NCBI GenBank assembly: GCA_036897485.1 | Contig: JAYMTF010001500.1 | Location: 1 to 23,039 of the forward strand | Direction of reading: 5' to 3' | Length of the DNA: 23,039 nt | From: Pelargonium nanum | Taxonomy: Eukaryota > Streptophyta > Magnoliopsida > Geraniales > Geraniaceae | Shown: one piece after another, positions 10,383-21,284 of the stretch | Position numbering within the stretch: the first letter of the stretch is position 1 | Layout of the letters: each line of letters begins with the position of its first letter | The notes under the pieces: generated by a model | Databases searched by the model: none | The model's input: the letters and a program-made list of their open reading frames with translations, nothing else | What the model was told of the DNA's origin: nothing | Made by a program: the position numbers and the translations under genes

Positions 10383-13300
10383 TCAAGCATCAGATTCGGT
10401 AAGACTCAACTCTTCTTGCTCTTCTGTATTGGTCTCATGAGGAATATGATCTACTTCTATGGTGGTGATGTTGAGGGAAATGGGTCCTTGTGGAGTTCCG
10501 AAAAGTGTAGTGAATATCTGTCTGTGGCATTCATCGCAAAAGTAGAAATATGTGAAATGGCCCTCGTATGGGAGTTTATGCACTGCAGCTCCGGGAAGAA
10601 CCCGGTGCACGAAATCAGTCATTGATGGCGGGACAACCCGATCATCCATCCCCTGTTTCAGGGCAAAAAGTTTTAGAATCAATAATGTCCAACATTTGAC
10701 ATAAATTCTAAACTAAGCTGATAATGTCTCTCAACTACATGCATCCAACACTTCGATTTGATCATTTTTTTTTTTTTGAGATATAAGTAGAGCTGGCAAT
10801 TTGAGTCATAACATGACATAAGGCATAAGGCACGGAATTAGCGTGCTTAGACTCACAGTTTATAAACGCGTACGTGTTGGTGCAACATTTAGTAATGGCG
10901 TCGTGTTTGTGATGGACCTCCAAAATGCACACTTAATGATATAATTGTAAATTAATCCTAATGACATGCTAACGTGTCGGGCCGTGCCAAACATGTTAGT
11001 TCTATCATGCAGAATGTGTTGGACTGTGTTCATGTTCAACCATTCAACACGATTACTAAACATAAGTTTTTTTTCAACCAAAATTAAAATCAATGCATAA
11101 ATGGATATGTCACTGACCTGCCATATATGTATCGGTCCAAGGAAGCCAGTAAATTCCTCTTTTGTTTCACTGAATATGGACATAAGCCATTGGACAATGC
11201 CTTTGCTTCTCGGTATCTTCTTTAGTTTTAGGTCTGCGAAACTAAAACCCCAATTCTTTACCTGCAGAACAGCTTCTTCTACAAATGGTTCTGGACTTCC
11301 CTGCCGGATTGATTCTTCCGCATCCCTTTGCCAGAATTCTTCATGTATTGGGTCCTCAATCAAAGCTCTATCCTGGAAATATCAGTTATATGGGATGTAA
11401 TTAGTTTTTTTTTTCTTTTTTTCTAAAAAGTCTCAGTTCCTAAGCAGTGGTTAAGTAAATATACAACTCACCCTCTTTTCCAATGATAATGACAGCCACC
11501 TATCAATCTGATTGTGTTTTCCAGAAAGGAAGCTTCGGCGGTAGAAGTAAGAAAGACATCTCGGACACCTGCGAGCTAAAAAATACATAAATTTCCTTCT
11601 TCTTGTCCACTTCTCCCAGGTACCATATCGCTCTTGCTTATTCATACATGGATCATACGGATTAACCATTGGTGCAAGCATAGCAGCACCTGCATGTTAG
11701 GCCATTATAGTCAATGAGGTTGCGACTTGTAATAAAATAACAAATACTCCCTACATTCCAAAATGAGTCATGTTTCAATTACCAATAATATACTTATAAT
11801 AAGTTAGCATCTATTGAGTTTGTTACAACATATGCATATGGAGATACCAGGGGAAATGTCTACCATCAACTAACTTCTCCATAATTTTTCTCATAAAAGA
11901 AACCGAAACACTCATTTTGAACGGGGGAATGTACAAACCTGCAACTCTATCAGGAATGTATCTGAGAGCAGCCCAAGCATGAATGCTTCCACTTGAGAAG
12001 CCGACCACCCAAAACTTGTCGTTGACACCTAAAGCACTTGCTAAGTATGACATGTCCGATGCTGATGACTCAAGATTTCTTTTGGGATGAGGATCACTCT
12101 CACCAAAACCAGGAAGATCATAAGTTAACAAGTGAACACCAAACTCTTCCAATAGTGAAGCCTTAAGTCCAGGTATGCCTAATTAGATAAGATGGCAGCA
12201 AAACAGTGAAAAATCAATCCTGACCCCTACATAGGTGGCAACATGTGTCACTCAAACAAATGGGAATTACTTCCAACATTCAGATTAATTACCAACCAGC
12301 AAGTCGGGAGGAAAGAAATGTATGTGGAGCAATCATGGAGAATCTGGCTCTGTCAGTGGAAACCCCATGCTCCCGATATGCGATGTATCTGCCATCTGGA
12401 AGCAATATGCGGCTAGCACTAGGAGGATGTCTGTATACCGGCTTCATCAATGGAGCAGGAGTATTATTGTGTTCAGTACTCAGATTCAATGCTGCATATC
12501 AGTTAATTGTGTAACTAAGATGTGACAATATGGGAAAAGAAAAAACAAATAAAATAAATGAAGGCGAAGAACAAAAACTTGTACACCAAAACAAATTTCA
12601 CAGATTTTTGTGAATTTGTCCAGTGAATGTTTACCGTAAACAGATTCTGTATTAAGTCAATTTTAACAAGTTCAAAATCTCACCACAATAACAATAACCC
12701 ATATACTAAAAAAAATTCACAGTTTTTTGTGAATAGAGCAAGAAATCAAAGTCAGCAAGTCCTCACATTCTTTATTGGTAAACGGAGTTGTGTGAAAGTC
12801 AATTTTCACAAGTTTGAAATTTCACCACATTCTTATCAATATATTGGAATTTACTTGCTTCAAAAAGCTTAATCCACCCACCACCTACTCCAAAAAATCC
12901 TCACCTTAGATCCATACCCAAATGCAGTAGGCAATCTTTTCTAGATTATTTCGATTGCTTAAGCTAAAAACAACATTCTTCTCACCCTCCTTATCATCAG
13001 TGAATGAAGGGTCAAACTTCAAAGGTTTTGGTAATGAATATTTTCCCAAAACCATGGCTCATCGATGCACCAAACAGCTAATAGCTGTTGGTCATACTAA
13101 TCTACCAAAAAGTCCAACGAAAATGAGTACTTCACATGGAGGTGAGTGTGCATTTCCAACTTAATTCTGCTTCCTAATGGAAAATTAGGTACAGATTTCA
13201 ATAGTAATAGTAGAGTTAATTTAACTTATTCAATTTTCAATAGATTAATAAAGTTAGATGTGATTCCTCGGGATCCGAATTATGAACCCAAACTTTCTCA

Positions 13301-14148
13301 AATCTAAGTTCATTTCTACTTCTCTTGCAACTTCCTAATTGAGAATTAACAATAAATTTTCATAATAATTGTAAAGTTAATTCAACTTATTCGATCTTCA
13401 ATAGATTAATCAAGTTACTTGTGCTTCCTCGCGATCCTAATTATGAAATCAAAATTTTCAAATCTAAGTAGAAACTGCTAAACATGATGATAATGTTCCA
13501 GGAGATTCACAGCAAGAGAACCGAGCATAACAGATCAAAAAGGCAAAATCATACCAAAAACACACACAGACAGCAATTCCAGTTCCAGCATTTTCTCAGA
13601 AACCAAACAAAACATCGGGAAAACGGAAAAACTAATTTAAGTGCCAAAACAAAGACAAAAAACCGAAGGCGAAACTTCTAAACATAACGTAGAAGCTTCA
13701 CATCAAGAGAATTGAGCATAACAGATGAATCAGCCAATAATCTTAACAAAAACACACACACAGCGATTCCAATTCCAGCATTTTCTCAGAAACCAAACAG
13801 CTCAGAAAAAAAAAACGGAAAAATCAATTTACCTGCAAAGGCCAGAACCAAAACGAACAGAATCACCGACCAGGCGTGCGCCGGATCCTTATCCTCCGGC
13901 AGATACTCATTAAAGAAGCTCAGTTTCTCACAAACCGTCTCACAGCATCCACTAACCGTCCTCCCAATGTACGAATCTCGACCAAACTTCTGAACCAGAA
14001 ACGAATCGTCCCTCACTAAGCTCTGCCGCACAATATCTCTACAGCCTCTTCCGAACTCCACCGCCATCTCTCCTGCTCCCTTCAAAAACTCCTTCACCTG
14101 GAACTCCAAATTCTCCACCTCGCCGCTCTTCGCCGCCGCAGACTCCAT
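10383..14148 (-). CDS. Membrane-anchored alpha/beta hydrolase, substrate unknown
   Basis: The CDS joins 14148-13833, 12491-12297, 12178-11939, 11689-11472, 11372-11118 and 10652-10383 and gives 497 aa, all in frame. The ATG at 14148 is the first; the frame extends 8 codons upstream only to GTG. Order: a soluble N-terminal region, one hydrophobic anchor (about residues 89-106, around VILFVLVLAFA), then the hydrolase fold. Fold marks are LLPDGRYIAYREHG, YDLPGFGESDP, the nucleophile elbow GFSSG (S232), GMDDRVVP (D412) and YEGHF (H440). The Ser-Asp-His triad is therefore complete. The family matches Arabidopsis genes such as At1g74280 and At3g03240, which have no settled substrate. The tail is acidic and non-conserved-looking (TEEQEELSLTESDA). 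Intron 2 uses a poor donor (GTTGGT). The only in-frame alternative I tested, GTAATT 4 nt on, breaks the frame. Introns 1, 3 and 5 carry repeats. Confidence 0.92.
10793..11060 (-). mobile_element. Unclassified dispersed repeat, copy 2 (hydrolase intron 5)
   Basis: This is the second copy of the repeat at 8620-8998, in the opposite orientation. Its end here is AGAGCTGGCAATTTGAG, the counterpart of AATTGCCATCTCT in copy 1. Shared internal blocks include TAATCCTAATGACATGC and TGTTTGGCACGG-like sequence. It fills most of intron 5 (10653-11117). Confidence 0.65.
11747..11931. mobile_element. Stowaway-like MITE in hydrolase intron 3
   Basis: A 185-bp element is flanked by TA on each side (11745-11746 and 11932-11933). 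The left end reads CTCCCTACATTCCAAAATGA. The reverse complement of the right end reads CATTCCCCCGTTCAAAATGA. Both resemble the Stowaway terminus (CTCCCTCCGTCCCAAAATAA). The interior resembles the element at 19186-19436 (AATTACCAATAAT, ACAACATATGCATATGG). It ends beside the splice donor of exon 3 (GT at 11938-11937). Confidence 0.75.
12597..12829. repeat. Diverged tandem duplication in hydrolase intron 1 (first block)
   Basis: TTCACAG plus TTTTTTGTGAAT occurs at 12597 and 12716. AAGTCAATTTTNACAAGTT plus CTCACCACA-like sequence follows at 12654 and 12796. The offsets (119 and 142) show an indel between copies. Confidence 0.8.
13148..13468. repeat. 160-bp tandem duplication in hydrolase intron 1 (second block)
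   Basis: Two copies about 160 bp apart each contain ACTTCCTAAT-like sequence, GTTAATTNAACTTATTC, TCAATAGATTAAT and CTTCCTCGNGATCC-like sequence. They end with TCAAATCTAAG at 13308 and 13468. Confidence 0.85.
13471..13860. repeat. Tandem duplication of the exon 1/intron 1 junction of the hydrolase gene
   Basis: The unit at 13471-13670 is repeated at 13671 to about 13860 (GAAACTNCTAAACAT, GAGCATAACAGAT, ATTCCAGCATTTTCTCAGAAACCAAAC, then GGAAAAA and AATTTA). The second copy runs through the functional donor at 13832-13831 into the end of exon 1 (CCTGCAAAGGCCAGAACCAAAAC). The first copy has a decayed version (AGTGCCAAAACAAAGACAAAA), so part of the exon was copied with the intron. Confidence 0.8.
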
Positions 14149-14518
14149 CGTCGCCGGAATTTCGGGCGGCACGAATCCGATAATTTATGCGTAAAATCGG
14201 AACATTGTAGAAGAAACACAAACAGCAATTGACAAATATTTTGTGGAAAATAAATATATAAAAAAATCGAAGAAAACGCGAACGACGATGACGATTATGG
14301 TTTCTGGAGAGGAAAAAAGAAGAAGAGAACGTGGATTAACCGTTTCTTGAGAACCGCGTTTATGATTTATAGCATTTTTTTACTATTATTTATTTATTTT
14401 AATTTTTAAGTCAGCAAAAAAGTGGAAACTGAAAAGTGAGTGTGACCGGCGGCGATTAGGTGGGCGGAGAGAGAGTATGCCCGTGGGAGGAGGGGCTGAT
14501 CGGAGGGTAGAGAGTTGT

Positions 14519-14526
14519 CCACGTGG
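14519..14526. promoter_or_regulatory. Perfect G-box upstream of the hydrolase gene
   Basis: CCACGTGG lies 371 bp before the ATG, in a stretch (14430-14650) that is much more GC-rich than its surroundings. G-boxes bind bZIP and bHLH factors. A regulatory role is inferred. Confidence 0.4.
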
Positions 14527-14659
14527 AAGGAAATGAACGGGTGAGATGGGATGGGAGAGAATATAGTGGAATTGGCGGTTGTTGGGAGTGGACGTGAGTG
14601 TGTCTGTGGGCCAGCGACGGTCGCTTTCAGCTCCGGCGCTACTCTCGTCCGGTCAGAAG

Positions 14660-17087
14660 TTTTTTTTATTTATTCATCAAATTTTTTTTTTATAACCATT
14701 AGAAAATTATAAAAAATAAATAAAAATGCAATCATAAATGAAAAATAGAATTGGAAGTTTCTCTTTTGACGAACTTTTCTTTTTGGGCAGTATCTCTTTG
14801 ACAAACTTGTACATTGAATTTGTATTTTTTTGGTGAATTTTTTTATACGTTTTAAATTTTGTAACTTCAAAACGACTATGAAATTTGAACATAGAAAAGT
14901 CACTATCATCAACACGTGTTAACTTTGACGTTAAAATATATTAGCAGCACGTAAAATAAATTTTGAACAAAAAAAATACATAATAAAGATGCACTTTTTG
15001 ATTTTTTTCAATTAATTATCAACTAAATAATTAGATCTTTTCTAGATTAGACGCCATGTACAGATGCATTTGTCGCACTTGCTAATATACAACCTTGATA
15101 TTTATGGATGTATAAGTGTAATATAACACTTTTTTTTTATTGAACTCAATTAAATACTTCAATTTTCAATTTAACATAAGGAAATGAAAAGATTTTTTTA
15201 TTGCATTATTACTATTGGTAATAATAATATATAGATTTTATTTTCCTTGAGCTATTAATAAAAAGTAGTAGCATTAGTAGTTGGTAATGTATTGATGGTG
15301 GAATTTAAATAAAAGTTTGATATTATTGGAGTGGGGGTTGATAATTTTAATTATACATTTAAAGCCTTTGATATTGATTTGGCTTGTTAAATGTCTCTGC
15401 CTACAGAATAGGACCATCATACAAGTGTAAAAACATATAATTGAGACAATACAGAAGCTTTTACTGCACATACTCTTAAGTTATTTTGACAGTTCAAATT
15501 TTAGTGTGAACTCTTCAACACATTGTTGTCATCGATAATAGTAAATCAAAGTCTGAAAGAACCGCCCAAGAAACTTGATCCAAAAAAGAAATCATCTAAA
15601 AGTGTCAACCGCGAGTTTGCAGACCAGCTCATGAAACTCATAGTTTATACTAAAAAAAAAAAATCATCTATGTCTCTAAAAAATTATAATTTTACCACAG
15701 AACCCCCAAAATGATTGAGTAGCCGTCCATAGTTCATGAACATGTCCAAGGCATCATGACTCATTAGTCATGGATATAGTTGCTCTTCGGTCATTTCAGC
15801 TGAAATTGAGTAAAACTCGACCCAAAATTTGAATTGTAATCTTTGGGTGCAAGAAAAGCAATAGGTTAGTAGAGCTTTTCATTGATTCAGCTCCACAAAG
15901 AGTCAACTACTCAAGTCCACTTCCTGTTGGTGGACCAATCTAATAACCTAGTCTTGTAGGTAGCAAGCTAGCAAGTCATAAAATGGGTAGATGTAATACA
16001 ACATATATAGAATGTGTGATTCAGTGATCAAATGGGTCCATTTCTAGGCAGTGCAATGAGCTAAAATATTAAACTGCATAGCTCACACTGATGACTTGGA
16101 AATGGAAAGATATATAATGGAGTGAAAGAGATGGCATGTTTTAATTATGATGAATGGGCACACCACAGCAGCATATGGAGAAATGTAGCACATGGGATAG
16201 ACAACAGAGCAACTTGTTTATTTATTTCAGAAACCAAAAAACACCAACAAGCAAGATTTGTACAGCTCATAACAAGATTGTATCAAAGTTGGTGCATCAT
16301 GTCTACACATGAAAAGTTTCAGAAATCAAAATATATCTATAGATCAACTTGTCTCTGCAATGAATCAAGATATTAATAACCTTTTGGATAAGATGAGACC
16401 TTGCCTGCATTGATGCATCATTATGAATGAATTCCAAATCAACAAACCTAACCTAATAAATATATTGCTAATGAGTTGTTGCAGCCGACTAAACTGGTTG
16501 TTCTATTTAGTTCCTATGTGTATGTAGGGTCTCCGAGAACCCAATAATGGTCTTAAAGAGTAAATAAAGTCTAATAAATTCATTTACTATACACTAAAGC
16601 ACTCTTGTGACCTGTCATTTAAGACTTGAAAATTAAGAGTAAGCAAATGGACATTTGTATCCTAATATGGTAATTATCTAAATTTTATTTTCAGTATGGA
16701 GAGCTGGTGAGTGTTATTATTTTAAATCGAAAAATGTAACTTAATCATCAAACTGCTTCTTAACCTCTAAATGCTTCACACAACTTACTCATTTGCTGTC
16801 GTGGTACACATCTTTTCCTGTTAAATTGGTAATTTTCTCCTGATGTCTCAAAAACAGAAATTTAAAACCATTTGTCATTTAAAACTAAAAACCACAAGAT
16901 TCAAAAGGAACGGAAAAAGAATCTATACCTACAAGGCAAGCAGTGTCAATACACCACTAAACCCCACTTAAGCATTTTATACGGTCTGGTTGTCCAAATA
17001 AATAAAGTCGGGAAATTCTTACTTGCCCCTGCATGGACGACACAGTGGAGAAAGGGTGGTCGCGGATGTACAAGGCCTTTAATCTGT
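14660..17087. other. 2.4-kb AT-rich spacer without a recognisable gene
   Basis: This stretch runs between the hydrolase promoter and the RBR stop codon. It is AT-rich and its open frames are short (up to about 85 codons) with no recognisable domains. It must contain the RBR 3' UTR near its right end. I see no RNA gene. Confidence 0.6.
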
Positions 17088-20000
17088 TCAGAAGAGCAAG
17101 TCTTCGTGATAGACTCCAAAGGCGAAATAATCATCGTCATCAGATTCATCTTCTTCTTCTTCATCAAATTCTCTATCATGCCATATATTATCTTCATCCC
17201 AAAGCGGGCAAGAGCATGTTGGCTTTTTGTCCCTCCACGCAGCGCCACAAATATAACAAAATTCATATCCGCATCTGCAGAGCAATGAATCAAAACTAAA
17301 TTAACCAAACAAGTCATCCATCCAAATTTGATTTAGCATATACTAACAATCAGAACACTTGCGCCCACTAAGACACACATATGCATGTATACTTGACTCG
17401 GAAACCTCATTCCAACAGTCCCCCATTGGTTACATGGTCTGGCCTCTTGTTTCTATCCAAACAAGAGGCCACATTGCTTCTTTAGAAGGTCAACAAGCCC
17501 TTCGCAATATCTTCACTATTGCTTCTTTAACAGTACACATTTCTCATTTACTCTGTTAATGAGCTATGACTATTAATTTCAATGCCATCATTTTCTTACG
17601 CGTTTACTTGCTCCGATGCAGATGTTCTATTTTCACAGCGCAAGTCTAACCCTGTCTCAGTACATCTTCCATTACAATGGTATTTTTATGAGCATATATA
17701 TATGCTTATTGTTGTATGATTCACTATCCCATCCTCTAAACTTTAGTTTTCTAAGCAAATAGTTTCTGAACCTCACAATCAGGTTACATGTTCAACAAAG
17801 AAAAGGTCAAATAAGAAGGAAGGAAAAACATACCTGCAGGTCATGTGGTAGCAACCTTCGGCAAGTTCAATCATATGGTTGCACTTCACACACTGGCGCC
17901 ATAGATTCCTTGATGCTAGAGACTTCAGCTTGACATCTTCTGTAGGAGGATTCGGATTTAACCTTTTATAATCCTGGCATTTCATATTACTATGCCACGG
18001 GACTTTGCAGTAAATGCAGAAAAGGCCATGGCATTTTATGCATTTCCTGGCTCCAGATTGTTCAGCCCTACCAAATACATTTTCAGTGTATTCTAAAACC
18101 TCACTTTTGGACATTAAGGCCGAGCACCTGGGATATGGACAGTAGATTTTCTCCAAAACTGGAATAGAAGCTTCCTTTATGCGCTGTTTCATAGTCTCAA
18201 TTAATTTTGGCGACAAGAATTTCCTACAACTGTCAACAATAAGCTCAGACTTGCACCCATCATGAGGGCATTTAGGCACCATCCCATGAAGCAGCTTCAC
18301 CTCAACGTGCTGCTTCATACAAGAAAGGCAATACCGATGCATGCAGCCATCTACTGGAAACATCTTACTAACTTCACAATCTTCTAAACAAATGACACAA
18401 GTTTCATTAAGATTCATGCCATGGTTATTTTCAGTATATCTAGTGATCTGTGAATCAATGGCCTCTCTTGCAAGTTTGAATGCAAACTTAATAGCATTTC
18501 GTGCCACAAAAGATGGATTGCAATATGTAAATTGTCTTTGAAGAAGTATCACTTGCTCTATTAAAGTTGCCATCTTCTTCTGCTTTGGTGGCCATCTCCT
18601 AATAACCTGCATCCAGAAGAAGAGATATCATCTTTCAACCCGCATGGCGCGCACCAACATTTACACACACACACACACGCACATATTTATATAGAGAGAG
18701 AAATTTGGCTTATAATTAGCCACCAATGAGATAATGACAACTCATTATTATATATTGGATCCAACATTTACTTGGGTAGGTATAGGTGAAATCCATATAA
18801 GAGAAAAGAAAAGACTGACCACTGAGATTATAGATAAATCAAGGATTGCAAATGGTGTGACACTGATTAATATAAACCAGTGTCCTGTGACCAGGACTCT
18901 TCCATTAAATGTACTATATTTATCCTGCAGTTACATGACAATAGGGTAGAAAAGAGCTGTTTTTACTAGTGATAGATCCTATCTGTCCATAGTAAATATG
19001 AATAAACTATAACCATTTGTCATAATTCACTTCTAGCAGGGAACTGCAGGACATTCATGAGACAAAACCAGACAAAAATGCATATTGTTATCATCCGGGT
19101 CTATCAGAGTATTTTCAGCTTTTCTACAAAAATTCTCTCATCATCAGTTGACAATCTTGGTTCACAATACAACAAATACATATTACTCCTTCCATCCCAA
19201 AATAAGTGTTCTATTTCACTTGTAATTTTGTTCCAAAATAAGAGTAATGTTTCCATTTTAGGAAGTTAGTTAGCATGAATTACCAATAATGTCCCAATTA
19301 TAAGTTAGTTAGTATTCTTTAAGTTTGATACAACACATGCGCATGGGAATAGAAGAGACAATATGCAATACTAACTAAATTCTCCTTAAATTTTCTCAAA
19401 ATAGAAAGGAGGACACTTATTTTGGGACATAGGAGGTATATTACATAAACTTTGCAACACCTCTCCGCATTCACTAAGCTGTGCAGGTTTCCAGCTTACT
19501 AACCAATTTTTTAGATCATGTGAACTGGATTATCATAAATTCACACACTAATAACCCAACCATGACTTGCAAAGTAATCAACTCAAAGCACTAATCAAAC
19601 AGCTTACTTATGGGTATGCTTCATCTTCAAACGGAACAGATTTATAGTGAATCGTGTTAAAGAAAATGTTCAAATGACTAAACATGAGGAACTGATTTGT
19701 CCCCAAAAGACAGATTCATAGTGGATCATCTTGAAGGAAAAATTCACTTGAAAGTTTCTTTAATAGATGCATACACAATAATACAATAAGATATCTCAAT
19801 GTTTCCCGCAAGAGCAAGGCTTGATAAGTACATTAAGTCATCAACAAGTTCAATTGTACTTACTTATGTGTGACAATTGGTCAATTTTCATTACTCAATT
19901 CAAGAACAAGAATATATGTAATTGACTATAAAACACAGTGAATGCAGTTCACTTCCACAAGACAATCATTTGGTAAAGAGGAATCTGGAAAAATTCAGAG

Positions 20001-20698
20001 CAACTCACCATTTGGTAAAGAGGAAAGTAGTCACAAAAGAAAGTGACCCGCTTCAACTCCAGCGCTTGGGCAGCACTAAGTCCTTCAATAAGAGCCTTGC
20101 ACTCCGCAACTTGCCTGTTCTTTCCGTTCCCCATCAGCGGCTTGCTCACTTCCAGAATCAGATTGTCCCTCGGGTCGCAAATCGCAACCCCAATCCCCAC
20201 CAACACACTCTTCGAATCCCCCATTTTCTGTTCTTCGCTAACCAAACCCTTGAAATAGAGCCTAAAAACATCGCCCTCAGCAGACCTAGAGCAACCCTCA
20301 CCGAACGGTTTCTCGAAATTGTCTCCCCACTCCATCCAGTCCTCATTCGGAATCCTCAGAATTTCCCGCGCAACCTTCTGGTCGTGAATCCTCTGGTCCA
20401 GATCCTTCTTCATCGCTTTCATCTCGTTTATGCAGAGCTCTCGATCCTTGAATTCTTGCTCGAATTTGGACAGCTCTTGCGTCTGGAGGCTCGCGGCATT
20501 GCTGGTTTCTTCGATTGGGTGTTCGATCGAGGAAGAAGAAGAAGAAGGGTGGAGGGCGAGAGAGGCGGCGAGAGCTTCTTCGAGTTGGATCTTGAAGGCG
20601 AGGTCGAGGTCGGATTCTAGGGTTTCGGCGGCCATGAGCTCGCGGCGGTGCTCGGCGAGTACCGTTCGGAGATCGTCTGCTGACTCAGCGTTCGACAT
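17088..20698 (-). CDS. RBR-type E3 ubiquitin ligase with N-terminal RNase H-like domain
   Basis: This protein should pass ubiquitin from an E2 to a RING2 cysteine and on to a substrate. The CDS joins 20698-20009, 18606-17834 and 17274-17088 and gives 549 aa. The ATG at 20698 is preceded in frame only by GTG. Residues 30-50 hold a UIM-like motif (LEEALAAS). An RNase H-like (RVT_3-type) domain spans about 144-280: GIGVAICD, VAECKALIEGL (E199) and FFCDYF (D223). RING1 is CVICLEDC to HDGC (300-348). The IBR runs from YCPYPRC to NMKC (386-440). RING2 is QCVKC (469, 472), the likely catalytic C482 in LAEGCYHMTC, then CGYEFCYIC. The tail is strongly acidic (DEEEEDESDDDD). This arrangement is the plant-specific RBR group with an RNase H-like domain. 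Two of four RNase H acidic positions are lost. Confidence 0.93.
17440..17471. repeat. 13-bp perfect hairpin in RBR intron 2
   Basis: TGGCCTCTTGTTT (17440-17452) and AAACAAGAGGCCA (17459-17471) are exact reverse complements around a 6-nt loop. It lies in the intron at 17275-17833. Confidence 0.9.
18660..18684. repeat. (CA)n microsatellite in RBR intron 1
   Basis: A nearly pure CA dinucleotide run, with one G, lies just upstream of exon 2 of the RBR gene, followed by a short GA run. Confidence 0.85.
19186..19436. mobile_element. Stowaway MITE in RBR intron 1
   Basis: A 251-bp element has TA target duplications at 19184-19185 and 19437-19438. The left end is CTCCTTCCATCCCAAAATAA. The reverse complement of the right end is CCTCCTATGTCCCAAAATAA. 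This is the standard Stowaway terminus of Tc1/mariner-derived MITEs. It has no open reading frame and depends on transposase from elsewhere. Confidence 0.9.
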
Positions 20699-20742
20699 CA
20701 CTCTTGACCAAAACGTATCGGAGAAGGTTTTGGATTTGGGGT

Positions 20743-20750
20743 TTTATATA
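20743..20750 (-). promoter_or_regulatory. TATA box of the RBR gene
   Basis: The minus strand reads TATATAAA here, 45 nt before the ATG at 20698. That would give a very short 5' UTR if used. Confidence 0.5.
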
Positions 20751-20835
20751 GGAGTAAGCAAACAATGCTTGGTGGTGACGAGCTGTGAAAATACTGTTTT
20801 GACCTGCGAGTTTTATAATAAAAAGATGTCTTATG

Positions 20836-20904
20836 TGGGCCTAATAGGCCCAATAATATATCTTAAGTCGATGACCACGAAATTTAGTTGAAGCCCATTG
20901 GGCC
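20836..20904 (-). promoter_or_regulatory. Cluster of site II (TGGGCC) motifs upstream of the RBR gene
   Basis: TGGGCC at 20836-20841 and GGCCCA at 20847-20852 form an inverted pair with a 5-bp gap. A third TGGGCC is at 20899-20904. Such motifs bind TCP factors and are common in promoters of growth and housekeeping genes. Confidence 0.5.
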
Positions 20905-21284
20905 ATTATTGTTGCATAAATAATTTTTCTCTTTCTTGTAGCCCATCAAATCTTTGGTATTGGTGTGAGGTCTCGTATTTGTTGAGCTCTCTTCGGATGT
21001 TCTTTTTTTTATTATTATTCTTTACCAGCAAGCGTAACTAGCGAGCAAGGTACGAACATGTGACCTCGGATTCTTCTCTCCATTCAATTTCTAGATTCAT
21101 AGTCTTTCGTGTCATGCACAAGTTGAAAACTTATCGGGAATGTAGTCGTTGTGATCTCAAGATCCCCAATTGTCCCATCTTCTTGTGGTTCTTTTACTCT
21201 TGTTTCTCTTCTCGTGATCAAACAACGTGTGTCTTCTGTAAAACTTAGTTGTTTGAACAGTTCAACAAATATCATTACAGCTTT

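Noticed and set aside
13484-13993. Several plus-strand open frames in hydrolase intron 1
   Set aside because: They arise from the A-rich tandem duplication. They contain the repeated unit and no known domain.
14149-14172. Longer N-terminus for the hydrolase (PPEIPAT before MES)
   Set aside because: The first codon at 14172 is GTG, not ATG. The first ATG is at 14148.
15523-16376. Small open frames in the 14.7-17.1 kb spacer
   Set aside because: Short, low-complexity, without recognisable similarity or splice context. Not better than chance in AT-rich DNA.
20699-20701. Start of the RBR protein one codon earlier
   Set aside because: The codon is GTG. The ATG at 20698 begins MSNAES.
20430-20891. 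Plus-strand open frame of 153 codons opposite RBR exon 1
   Set aside because: It is a Ser/Arg/Glu-rich shadow of the minus-strand coding exon.
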